From contig NZ_JANUGX010000027.1 in assembly GCF_024753245.1 (NCBI RefSeq), positions 1 through 64,000 of the forward strand: a stretch of DNA of 64,000 bases, read 5' to 3'. The stretch comes from Massilia norwichensis. GTDB taxonomy: Bacteria > Pseudomonadota > Gammaproteobacteria > Burkholderiales > Burkholderiaceae_D. Under the pieces are notes generated by a model, which saw only the letters and a program-made list of their open reading frames with translations, had not been told where the DNA came from and did no database searches. Shown piece after piece: positions 28,601 through 35,548 of this stretch (its first letter is position 1; each line of letters begins with the position of its first letter). The position numbers were made by a program, and so were the translations under genes.

Positions 28601-28906
28601 CTGGCCTGGATATTGACTTGCCAAACGCTGCCGCAGATCGACAAGAACAGCATTCACGAATGCAAGCTGGACCTGAAGCCGGGACGCTTTATTGTCCTGC
28701 TCTGCATCACCGCTGGCGTGAGGAGCGATATCTTGTAAAACCCTGGCAAGCTGCTCGGCAAGTGCCTCGGCCAACTGGCGTGGCCCGCTTCCAGTGTCGA
28801 GATCCTTGAGTGTGTAGTGATCGCTATGAAGAGCCCGACTTAATTCTGTTATTACATCGTCAGTCAGGAGCTTGTCATACAGGCCATCTGGCAGCGCTTG
28901 CGTCAT
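25700..28906 (-). CDS. PLD-nuclease/superfamily 2 helicase/DUF3427 multidomain protein
   Basis: A 1068-residue multidomain protein. After a helical N-terminus (1-130) comes a phospholipase-D-like nuclease domain (about 140-290) with the HxK pair H238/K240 and GSAN at 256-259. Next is an SF2 helicase: Walker A ATGTGKT (368-374), DECH (463-466), TAT (489-491), and motif VI QQIGRGLR (668-675). The C-terminal 350 residues match DUF3427, including YHDYALSHALFHWQSQ. This architecture is shared by helicases often found in defence islands, so DNA restriction is a plausible role, but it is not shown. The start is ATG 28906; the open frame runs on without a plausible protein. Codon use and base composition are visibly less GC-rich than neighbouring core genes, suggesting transfer. 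No methyltransferase or partner gene lies beside it. Confidence 0.85.
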   Translation of the reverse strand: MTQALPDGLYDKLLTDDVITELSRALHSDHYTLKDLDTGSGPRQLAEALAEQLARVLQDIAPHASGDAEQDNKASRLQVQLAFVNAVLVDLRQRLASQYPGQDHGADIRLIAAPAKSLTAVHRQRAAPSAPDTGITAPWLFTAAKTSPALLSELRHELASSDRINILMSFITVSGVRKIRDILQSITALDGTGQARVRLRILTTTYIGATEAQAVEELARLPNCEVRISLDGRRTRLHAKAWIFERDSGFGTAYVGSANLTHAALAGGLEWTVKFAERGQGTMFQQAQAHFETLWHDSEFTPYDPEQSEHRAALRQAIAKEKGGGYVSQAENVISFFDIAPKNYQLEMLEQLRAEREHNRVRNLVVAATGTGKTVVAAFDYRQLCTQLGGRPRLLFIAHRIEILKQALRTYREVLRDAGFGQILSGNSRLENPDHLFTTIESLHSNDLLTRFGESYWHTVVFDECHRIAALSFDTVAKRIKPSIMLGLTATPERSDGRPISPYFDARPDGSPAVELRLWQALDLQLLAPFEYFACDDHTNLRDVPWRQAGEGAYLDKVLTGNHARALLIINEWRRLCASPRHSKAIAFCVSVAHAQFMTAQFNKAGLPALCLTGQSTQAERESAPSALAKGDICVLVTVDLFNEGVDIPVVDTLLLLRPTQSPVLFQQQIGRGLRLSAGKESCLVLDFVGQHSADFRFDHLLGQITGLNRRQLIDGVENGFSQLPAACYIQLQPRSREQILGNLRRLIQQNWRRMTAELQAYTSLKGAQNLTLAGFLHDQALDIGDIYRTTGNSGWTALRRDAGLAVSDSGPEEEYFGRRFAALLHTNDPAQLAMMVKIGTMPLSELDLGTSEALRLQMLAYQIDGTASRVGSGKSFAERLQGNPNSVAELSELALALEANSLPQPLLVPGLEWSTLCLHGHYRLNEILTAVGFLSAERRPFFNTGVLRLKDRKIELMFVTLDKRSGFHETIAYHDYALSHALFHWQSQNSAAPTTVIGQQYIRSVGEQPNGWQFQLFVRVNQDSPYLACGPVTYQESHGARPMSIIWKLAVSLPAAAFSQFSVLRAI

Positions 28907-29151
28907 CGAATATCGGACCAGCAAAAAGATCAGTATAGCCTGAGAATAATCCTTTCTATCGCGATAACAAGCGCTGTCGTAAGACCGCATAATGAAACTG
29001 GAACAGTTACGCGCCATTTGCCGTCCGTGGCGCAGCTGCCAGGGACTTGTACAACCGCCGCACAAATTAGCCGCAGATAGCACAGGACAAAAAACCCACG
29101 CTTTCTTTGTTTTCTATCAACAGCTACTTACTGCTGTGCTAGTCTATTCTC

Positions 29152-30630
29152 ATGTTTTCGACAGCCAGCACCGGGCGTTTTCACGGCCCTCTTTTCCAGA
29201 GCGACCAAGGGCGCATGCGTACAGCCCTACTGGTTGCCGTCGTACTCCACGCCCTCTTGCTTAGTGTGACTTTCGGCGGCCAGACCTTTGGCCTGCCCGG
29301 TTTCAAGCTGCCATGGAAAGAAAGACGACTTGGCGCCGACGAGCTGCGGGTCATGCTCGCGCCCTTGCCGGCGCCGCCGGCCAAGGAAGCGAATCCCGTA
29401 CTCGCTCTGGAAAACCTTGCGACGATGGGCAGCACGGTGTCATCGACGTCGATTTCGCCGATCGCCACCCCATTGCCCATGCCGAAACCGGCAGCGTCCT
29501 CGGCGCCTGCATCCGCCGTCGAGCCGGTGATGAGCGTGAGCAAACAAGCGATCGCAGCGCTGCCGATTGCCCCTGTAGCGCAACTTGCCCCGCCCCATCT
29601 CAGTGACACGCCAAGCCCCAGCACAAGCCGCGAGCTCGCCCAGCCGACGCTTGAGCAAGCGACCCAGGACCGCGTGGCACTCGATCAGGCAGGCGTCGAA
29701 CGGGAAAAGCAGCTCGCAGAAAACCTGAAGCGAACCGAGTTAATGGCCGCCGCGCAACGTGAAGCGGCACGCCAGGAACAACTGCGCGCCGAAGCTGCAC
29801 GAGCCGAGCAAGCCGCGAAGGAGGAGGCTGCCCGACGCGAGGCTGTCCGACAGGAACAGGAGAAAGCGGAGGCCCTGCGGCAGGAAGCTGCGCGCAACGA
29901 GGCCATCCAGCGGGAACAGGCAAAGCAGGTGCAACTGGAACTGCAGCGCCAGGAACGCGTTCGCCAGGAAGCCGTGCGGCAAGAACAAGCGAAGCAGGCG
30001 CAGCTCGAAGCGCAACGCCAGGAAGCCTTGCGTCAGGAACAGGCCAGGCAGGCCGAAAAGGCACGCCAGGCTGCAGAAAAGCAGGAACAGGAACGCGCCG
30101 ATGCCGCACGCCGGGAAGCGGCCAAGCAGGAGCAGGCGAAGAGCGACCCAGCCGTGCTGGAAAAGGCCAGGTATGAAGCCGAACGCGAAGAACGTCTCAA
30201 AGCCATCGGCAGGCAACTGGATCTGGAAGCGGCCCAGCGCAATGCAGCGTCCCGCACGCCCCTGCCCTCGGCGAGCGCCTTGCGCCGCGGCTGGCTGTTC
30301 GGCCGTGCCGATTCAAATGGGGATCTGGTGCTTTACGCGGAGGCGATGAGCCGGAAGATTGAAAAGAACATGACCATCGAGATGGTCCGCGATGTCATCA
30401 AGCAGGCGCACAATCGACCGACGGTGACGGTCGCCGTACGGGCCGATGGGACCGTCGAAAAAGTCAGCTTCGTCACCTCGAGCGGCGTTCCCGCTATCGA
30501 CGAAGCGATCCGAAAAATCATCGCCAGCCAGGCACCGTTTGGCGCTTTTCCACCGTCTTTGGCGCGCCAGTACGACGTGATCGAAATCCGCCGTACCTGG
30601 GTATTCGACATCGCGGTTCGGCTGGAGTAA
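29152..30630 (+). CDS. TonB-family protein with long coiled-coil spacer
   Basis: A 492-residue protein built like TolA/TonB. One membrane helix at about 24-40 (TALLVAVVLHALLLSVTFGG), a Pro/Ala-rich segment (60-160), then about 200 residues of Ala/Glu/Gln/Arg repeats (RQEQ and KQEQ units, 165-365) forming a long helix, and a C-terminal TonB-like domain (395-492) with VTVAVRADGTVEKVSFVTSS and RRTWVFDIAVRLE. It probably links inner-membrane energy or tension to the cell envelope. A second in-frame ATG at 29215 would remove 21 residues before the helix; neither start has a strong ribosome site. No exbB/exbD gene is near. Confidence 0.75.
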   Translation: MFSTASTGRFHGPLFQSDQGRMRTALLVAVVLHALLLSVTFGGQTFGLPGFKLPWKERRLGADELRVMLAPLPAPPAKEANPVLALENLATMGSTVSSTSISPIATPLPMPKPAASSAPASAVEPVMSVSKQAIAALPIAPVAQLAPPHLSDTPSPSTSRELAQPTLEQATQDRVALDQAGVEREKQLAENLKRTELMAAAQREAARQEQLRAEAARAEQAAKEEAARREAVRQEQEKAEALRQEAARNEAIQREQAKQVQLELQRQERVRQEAVRQEQAKQAQLEAQRQEALRQEQARQAEKARQAAEKQEQERADAARREAAKQEQAKSDPAVLEKARYEAEREERLKAIGRQLDLEAAQRNAASRTPLPSASALRRGWLFGRADSNGDLVLYAEAMSRKIEKNMTIEMVRDVIKQAHNRPTVTVAVRADGTVEKVSFVTSSGVPAIDEAIRKIIASQAPFGAFPPSLARQYDVIEIRRTWVFDIAVRLE

Positions 30631-30643
30631 GAATCCGCTCAGC

Positions 30644-31798
30644 TTATCGATAGGCCCGCATCTTGGCGGCTGCCCGGCTTTGCATGCCGCCCTGGATTCC
30701 CAGAGAGGCGCGAGGCCTGGCAGGCCGCGTAAAACTTGCCAGCTTTCGGCCCAGCGGTGTTTCAACCCAGCGATAAAACACGGCACCTGCAGCCAGGCTG
30801 GCGAACCATGCCACCAGCATCCCGAGCGCCTGCGCATGCGGCTGGTCCGACACGAAGCGGGTAAATGCGGCATTCACGACCAGGCACACCGGGAAGTGCA
30901 CGAGGAAGACCGAAAACGACATCGCCGCCATGCGATTCACCAGCGCCCATCCCTGGCTGCGAACATCGGCAAGCTTGATACGCCCAAACAGGAACAGCAC
31001 ACAGGCCACCGCCAGCGCCACCGCAATCCGGCTGCGGAAATCCAGCGCCAGCGCAATCGAAGTCGGCACCACGATCATCGCCAGCAGCACCCCGACCTCG
31101 CCCGGCCGGCGCGCCGGATCGCTGGCCCACCAGGCCAGCATGCCAAGGCCATAGCTGCCGATGAAATATGGCGCCCAGACGTCCCAGTCGGCATCGCGAT
31201 TGAAATAGAACAGGGAGATGCTCACGCACAGGGCGATTGCTGCCGGCACCAGCCAAGGCTGGCGTCGCGTTCCCGCGAAACGGCCCGCGCTCCACAGCAG
31301 CAGGGTCACCAGCGCATACAACTGGAAATCGATCGCGACATACCAGGCGCCCGCCGACAGCGCCTCATAACCGAGCACGTCATGCAGCAGGAGCACATGG
31401 GCGCTCAGCTGCGACAGGGTCGGCGGTGCGGAAATCGAATCATGGGTCATCCACTGACTGGCCAATGCGGAGGCAGCGATCGCCAGCAGCATCGCCATGA
31501 TGAAAGGCGGCGCCAGCTTGATGTAGCGGCGCCAGATCGCCCCGAACGGACTGGCGATGCCGGGATGGGCTTGCGGAGAGAGGGATTTCGCGGCAAGGAA
31601 GCCGCCGACCACCAGGAATACCTGCACGGCGATGCGGCCGTATTCGTCGAGCCAGTCGATCAACGCCGGCATCAGCGGCCGCGCCTGGTCCGCCATCGGA
31701 CCGTAGAACGCCAAATGATGCAGGACGATCAGCTGCGCAGCGCCCGCCTTGAGCAGATTAATCAGGCCAAATTGTGTGGGTCCCGTCCTTACCGTCAT
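30644..31798 (-). CDS. Acyltransferase family 3 membrane protein
   Basis: A 384-residue integral membrane protein with about ten hydrophobic segments, of the acyltransferase-3 family (OafA/NodX-like), which adds O-acyl groups to sugars of surface glycans or other envelope molecules. The family catalytic histidine region is LIVLHHLAFYG near the first helix, and the following RIAVQVFLVVGGFLAAKSL is the conserved second block; the last helices include SFSVFLVHFPV. The C-terminal 30 residues are basic. ATG 31798 was chosen because GAGG lies nine bases before it. A long hairpin overlaps the ribosome site. It converges on the TonB-family gene. Confidence 0.82.
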   Translation of the reverse strand: MTVRTGPTQFGLINLLKAGAAQLIVLHHLAFYGPMADQARPLMPALIDWLDEYGRIAVQVFLVVGGFLAAKSLSPQAHPGIASPFGAIWRRYIKLAPPFIMAMLLAIAASALASQWMTHDSISAPPTLSQLSAHVLLLHDVLGYEALSAGAWYVAIDFQLYALVTLLLWSAGRFAGTRRQPWLVPAAIALCVSISLFYFNRDADWDVWAPYFIGSYGLGMLAWWASDPARRPGEVGVLLAMIVVPTSIALALDFRSRIAVALAVACVLFLFGRIKLADVRSQGWALVNRMAAMSFSVFLVHFPVCLVVNAAFTRFVSDQPHAQALGMLVAWFASLAAGAVFYRWVETPLGRKLASFTRPARPRASLGIQGGMQSRAAAKMRAYR

Positions 31799-31801
31799 CA
31801 G

Positions 31802-31860
31802 CAATATCCTCAACAATGCGTTGCCCGACTCTCATCGAGCAACGCATGCCGTCGATATTG
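31802..31860 (-). promoter_or_regulatory. Leader hairpin overlapping the acyltransferase ribosome site
   Basis: A nested inverted repeat. The inner stem ATGCGTTGC/GCAACGCAT (31816-31824 and 31839-31847) extends by three further pairs after one mismatch. The outer stem CAATATC/GATATTG (31802-31808 and 31854-31860) ends three bases from the acyltransferase ATG and includes the last G of its GAGG ribosome site. Formation in the mRNA could limit translation. Confidence 0.5.
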
Positions 31861-32065
31861 CCGAACCGGCGCATGATAACTGAGCAATTCCCCTTATGGC
31901 CGCTCGTTACATTCAGTAACTTCCGTCAATACACGTTCATTGCCTGCGATTTTCGGCGTTTTCAGCACTTCTTTCATAAGCATGTGCCGTAGGCGTAATA
32001 GCCGGCAGAGGTACGCCGCACGTCCGTGTAAGCCGTGGTCAGGTAATAGCCGACAAACGCTCTTC

Positions 32066-32437
32066 TCAGCAGATGCCACCAGCAATACTCCTACCCGTCT
32101 TGAGATCGAACCCGAAGTAGCAGGTATATCCATCTCCGGGATCGAAAGTACACCAGACATTTCCCTTGCTGCGGCTACGGGCACCCTTTTCGCCACTGCA
32201 CGTCTGCTTATTGTCCGGTGGCATGGCATTGAAAACGTCTTTTGCCGGTTGCCCTTCAATGATGAAAGAGAGCTTGCGATCATCGCGAGTAGGTGACTGC
32301 TGATCGCCCAGTTCGCCAGAATAAATCGTGTATTCACCTTTGAATGGTCGGTATGGCGCCGGCCAATGCGCTTGCTCAGCGGCATATGCCAAAGACAACA
32401 CTACCGTGGTGCCAAAGATCACCGCAATCTTCTTCAT
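32066..32437 (-). CDS. Small exported cysteine-rich protein, probable T6SS immunity protein
   Basis: A 123-residue protein with a clear signal peptide (MKKIAVIFGTTVVLSLAYA) and four cysteines in the mature part (C80, C96, C106, C123) that could form two disulfides in the periplasm. I recognise no family. Its start overlaps the stop of the preceding peptidase gene by four bases, so effector and this protein are made together. A periplasmic partner encoded directly after a secreted peptidoglycan enzyme is the standard arrangement of type VI effector-immunity pairs; that role is inferred from position and export signal. Base composition is lower in GC than the core genes. Confidence 0.65.
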   Translation of the reverse strand: MKKIAVIFGTTVVLSLAYAAEQAHWPAPYRPFKGEYTIYSGELGDQQSPTRDDRKLSFIIEGQPAKDVFNAMPPDNKQTCSGEKGARSRSKGNVWCTFDPGDGYTCYFGFDLKTGRSIAGGIC

Positions 32438-32907
32438 GATGTGCCTGCCCGTATCGCGACGTGAAAATGATTGTCGTGGTTCACCATCGGCAAAACACCA
32501 GGAATGCTCAGGTCGTTAAAGTACACCGTCATGACTGCCGGATGAGCTCGAAAAAGACCGATGAGCCGGGCCGTTGCCTCCTTATCGTAACCTGCCTGGA
32601 AATAGTTGACCGGAACATGAGCACCATCTTTTCGCAGGGGACGGATGTCTACCTGAAGGCCATTTTTATGAGAGCCGTGGGGTTTGAACCTGCCTCCACC
32701 AGACAGGCTGATGTTTCCAATGCTAAATTTTCGGTAGTCGATGGTTTGCCACTGTCGCTCGATAGAAAAGAGGGTCGTCAGCATGTCAGGATGCGCATAT
32801 TGGCCGCCACCCTGATCTGGCGTGCCGTAGACGTAATAACCAGCATCCTCCGGCGCTTGCGGCAACATGAAATAGCCGCGTGAATCTTTTGGTTGAACTT
32901 CTAACAT
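32434..32907 (-). CDS. LAS-type (M15/M74-like) peptidoglycan metallopeptidase, probable T6SS effector
   Basis: A 157-residue protein without a signal peptide. Zinc-site motifs of LAS peptidases (MepA, D-Ala-D-Ala peptidases) are visible: H80-x6-D87 within HGSHKNGLQVDIRP, and HxH at H147/H149 within MVNHDNHFHVAIR. These would bind zinc and cleave peptide cross-links of peptidoglycan. Lack of a signal peptide and position 14 bases after an hcp gene suggest delivery through the type VI tube rather than by Sec. The N-terminal 60 residues have no clear match and may contact Hcp. The four-base overlap with the next gene couples it to the probable immunity protein. Confidence 0.78.
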   Translation of the reverse strand: MLEVQPKDSRGYFMLPQAPEDAGYYVYGTPDQGGGQYAHPDMLTTLFSIERQWQTIDYRKFSIGNISLSGGGRFKPHGSHKNGLQVDIRPLRKDGAHVPVNYFQAGYDKEATARLIGLFRAHPAVMTVYFNDLSIPGVLPMVNHDNHFHVAIRAGTS

Positions 32908-32921
32908 GGCCGGCCTCTCGT

Positions 32922-33413
32922 TCAGGCGATGCGGTTAGTGGCCAGATCCCAGCCACCGGTTGTATTGCCGCCGGCGCCACCGCCGATTTTCTGTTGGGTG
33001 TACCTCCATTTGACCTTCGAAAACTTGAGCGAGACGGAATCTTGAAGAACGCTGCCGTCATGAACCGCTTGATGAATGCCACCGATTAATACGTTTTCCA
33101 GTTCAACTTCGTAATACTTGACTGGCTTACCATCGCTGTCGGCGCGCATCAGCTCAAGCTTGGCTTTCGGGATCGTCTTCCCCGACGAGCAAAGTTGCAT
33201 CAAAAGTGGTGAGGACAGGTCAGCAAGCTTGGTGATTGAGATACTGCGGTGCTCGCAGCGTTCCGCAGTATGACCTCCTGCGGTCGAGGCGGTGGCTGAC
33301 TTAGGCTGCAAAACACCCCACTCTGCCGATGTGAGCTCAATCCAGCCTTGATGAGCAGAATCCTGTGATTCGCCTTTGATGCCGTCTATTTGCAGATACG
33401 CGTCGATTGCCAT
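32922..33413 (-). CDS. hcp: Type VI secretion system tube protein Hcp
   Basis: A 163-residue Hcp protein, the ring subunit of the T6SS inner tube. The start MAIDAYLQIDGIKGESQDS and the WIELTSAEWGV block are the family hallmark, as are the internal SITKLADLSSPLLMQLCSSG and the C-terminal VSLKFSKVKWRYTQQ. GGAG lies eight bases before the ATG. No other T6SS structural gene is in the window, so this is an orphan or auxiliary hcp serving as carrier for the peptidase encoded next. It follows a membrane-protein gene on the same strand by 75 bases, so it probably has a promoter of its own there. Confidence 0.92.
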   Translation of the reverse strand: MAIDAYLQIDGIKGESQDSAHQGWIELTSAEWGVLQPKSATASTAGGHTAERCEHRSISITKLADLSSPLLMQLCSSGKTIPKAKLELMRADSDGKPVKYYEVELENVLIGGIHQAVHDGSVLQDSVSLKFSKVKWRYTQQKIGGGAGGNTTGGWDLATNRIA

Positions 33414-33488
33414 GAGCTTGTCTCCAGAACAGGGAAAAGCTGAAGTATTTCCTCGAAGCCCTCTAGCAAGCTCTGCGGTTCATCAACG

Positions 33489-34283
33489 CTAGGTCCGTTT
33501 CAGCGAAAACCCCATCCCCCGCTTACTCAAAAACTGCACCAACAACGCCGCCCCCGCCGCCACCAGGAACGCCACCCCAATCGACTGCCCGCGCAACAAC
33601 AAGGACAACACCACGCAGAAAGTCGCAAACGCGTAATATCCGCGCGCCATCCCAAGCAGGATATTCACCGCATACGCCCGTCCCGAGGCGTAATGCGAAA
33701 AGCCGACCAGAATCGTGCCCATCACCGGGAACATCGCAAAGAAGCCGCTTAGGCGCGGGCCGATGCCGGCCGCGGCATACGTCACCGTAAAGCTCAGCAG
33801 TGCGCCGGCCAGCATGCGCAGTGGCAGGTCGTTGGCCTGGCGCGCATTACGCGTGCCGGCGTCCGGCAGGCGCGGGAACAGCCGCGGCGCCAGTGCCAGC
33901 ACGGCGAGCACGAGGGCGAAGCCCGGCAGCAGCGGCAGCTCGATCAGCTGCAGGCCCGCCACCGCCAGCGCATACGCCCCCAAGGAAGCGCACAGGGAGC
34001 CGACCACGCCAAAGCGTCCCGACGCCCAGGCATAGGCCAGGCAGAACACCAACACCGCGATCACGGCGATGAGCGTGTGCGCAGCAGCCGTCGCCACGAA
34101 CGCAGAACCCTGCTCGAGCGCCATCGTCAGCAGGATCGGGCCGGCGACGATGGGCAGCGCCGAAAACCAGCCCGCCGCGTTCGGCCCCCAGCGCCGGCCG
34201 ATCAGGGTCACGAGATAAATCAGGGAGGGGACAAGGCACAGCTTCAGCAGGAGGACGGTGGTCAAGGCGGGACTCGGGCGCAT
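33489..34283 (-). CDS. Integral membrane protein of unknown function
   Basis: A 264-residue protein with about eight hydrophobic segments in two similar halves: PNAAGWFSALPIVAGPILL in the first and GPRLSGFFAMFPVMGTILVG in the second, which looks like an internal duplication of a GlpM/DUF3147-like unit. No charged catalytic motif is seen. The function is unknown; a small transporter is possible. It is divergent from a HAD hydrolase gene with 36 bases between the start codons. Confidence 0.6.
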   Translation of the reverse strand: MRPSPALTTVLLLKLCLVPSLIYLVTLIGRRWGPNAAGWFSALPIVAGPILLTMALEQGSAFVATAAAHTLIAVIAVLVFCLAYAWASGRFGVVGSLCASLGAYALAVAGLQLIELPLLPGFALVLAVLALAPRLFPRLPDAGTRNARQANDLPLRMLAGALLSFTVTYAAAGIGPRLSGFFAMFPVMGTILVGFSHYASGRAYAVNILLGMARGYYAFATFCVVLSLLLRGQSIGVAFLVAAGAALLVQFLSKRGMGFSLKRT

Positions 34284-34319
34284 TCATGTATAGTTGCTAA
34301 TTATCCCACGCCGCGCGCC

Positions 34320-34946
34320 ATGAGCTACCGACTCGCCATCTTCGATTTCGACGGCACCCTGGCCGATTCCTTCCCCTTCTTCCTCAGCGTCTTCAACACG
34401 ATCGCCGACCGCCATGGTTTCAGGCGCATCGACATCGCGAACGCCGCCCACCTGCGCCACTACGGCACGCGGCAGATGATGGACTACGTCGGCATGCCGG
34501 CCTGGAAGCTGCCGGCGGTGTCGAAGACCTTCATGGCGATGATGAAGGAGAACGCGGCCTCGATCGCGCTGTTCGAGGGCATCGCCGATGCGCTGCGCTT
34601 TCTGCACGCGCAAGGCGTGCGGATCGCGGTGGTGTCCTCGAATTCGGAGCACAACGTACGCACGGTGCTGGGGCCGGAACTGGCGGCGCTGGTGCTGCAG
34701 TTCGACTGCGGCATGTCGGTGTTCGGCAAGGCCAGCCGCATCCGCGCCGTGCTGAAGCGCTGCGGCCTGGCGCCGCGCGAGGCGATCTACATCGGCGACC
34801 AGGGTACCGACGCGGACGCATCGCGCAAGGCGGGCGTGGACTTCGGCGCGGTGCACTGGGGCTTTGCCACCATCGAGGCGCTGCGCCGGCATGCCTGCGC
34901 CCACGAATTTCTCACCCCTGCAGAGCTGCGCCGGATCGCTGGCTGA
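34320..34946 (+). CDS. HAD family phosphatase (phosphoglycolate-phosphatase-like)
   Basis: A 208-residue phosphohydrolase. It has HAD motif I DFDGTL (nucleophile Asp10), motif II VVSSNS, the motif III lysine in FGKASRIRAVL, and motif IV IGDQGTDADAS, with a small alpha-helical cap between motifs I and II. The pattern fits the Gph/PhnX-like class acting on small phosphorylated metabolites. ATG 34320 begins MSYRLAIFDFDGTL; upstream frame would run into antisense of the divergent gene. A family 1 palindrome lies 13 bases after its stop. Confidence 0.88.
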   Translation: MSYRLAIFDFDGTLADSFPFFLSVFNTIADRHGFRRIDIANAAHLRHYGTRQMMDYVGMPAWKLPAVSKTFMAMMKENAASIALFEGIADALRFLHAQGVRIAVVSSNSEHNVRTVLGPELAALVLQFDCGMSVFGKASRIRAVLKRCGLAPREAIYIGDQGTDADASRKAGVDFGAVHWGFATIEALRRHACAHEFLTPAELRRIAG

Positions 34947-34959
34947 CCCGCCGATTTCC

Positions 34960-34990
34960 GCATGCGTGGGCACAGGGTGCCCGCCCTACC
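34960..34990. repeat. Intergenic palindrome (family 1, copy C)
   Basis: GCATGCGTGGGCACAGGGTG then CCCGCCCTACC, in reverse orientation to copies B and D. The hairpin arms are GGGCAC and GTGCCC. One arm has a G for A change relative to copy A (GCCCGCCC against GCCCACCC). Confidence 0.8.
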
Positions 34991-35071
34991 GTCCCTCGCG
35001 GTGCCGCCTTGAAAGAAATTACTTCGCATGCTAAACTTTCGCACTCAAATAGTACATACGCAAACTAACCC

Positions 35072-35548
35072 ATGCGCCTCTCGGACCAGACCCTGAGCAG
35101 CCTTACCGCCGCCCTCACCCATGCCTCGCGCGCCTACCGCGCCGCCGCCGACAAGGTCGCGGGCGATTACGGCCTGTCGCAGGCGACCGGGCTGCCGGTG
35201 CTGGTCATCAGCCGCTTCGGCGAGAATGGCGTGCGTCCTGGCGTGCTGGCCGAGGCGCTCAGCCTCGAAGCCTCGTCGCTGGTGCGCGTGGTCGACCACC
35301 TGATCGAATCCGGCCTGGTCGAGCGTTATGAAGACCCGAACGACCGCCGCGCCAAGATCCTGCGCCTGACCGATGAAGGCCACAAGACCGCCGAGCGCAT
35401 GGACCAGGCGCTGCGTCCGTTCCGCCGCAAGCTGTTCGGCGCCTTCGACCCGGCCGACGTCGAGGCCTGCCTGCGCGTGCTGTCCGGCCTGCCGGACGTG
35501 ATCGCCAACCTCGCCCTCGAGCAGGCCGCGGAGCGCAAGAGCGCATGA
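35072..35548 (+). CDS. MarR family transcriptional regulator
   Basis: A 158-residue MarR-type repressor. The winged helix holds RPGVLAEALSLEASSLVRVV as the recognition unit and the wing ERYEDPNDRRAKILRLTDEG with the conserved DxRxK pattern. It is the first gene of an efflux operon, and its stop overlaps the transporter start (ATGA). It probably represses the operon and releases on binding an aromatic or phenolic compound, by analogy to other MarR-headed FUSC operons; the ligand is not known. Confidence 0.9.
   Translation: MRLSDQTLSSLTAALTHASRAYRAAADKVAGDYGLSQATGLPVLVISRFGENGVRPGVLAEALSLEASSLVRVVDHLIESGLVERYEDPNDRRAKILRLTDEGHKTAERMDQALRPFRRKLFGAFDPADVEACLRVLSGLPDVIANLALEQAAERKSA

Noticed and set aside
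29759..30349. Arg-rich second frame inside the TonB-family gene
   Set aside because: Frame-shifted reading of the repetitive coiled-coil region; repetitive codons keep all frames open.
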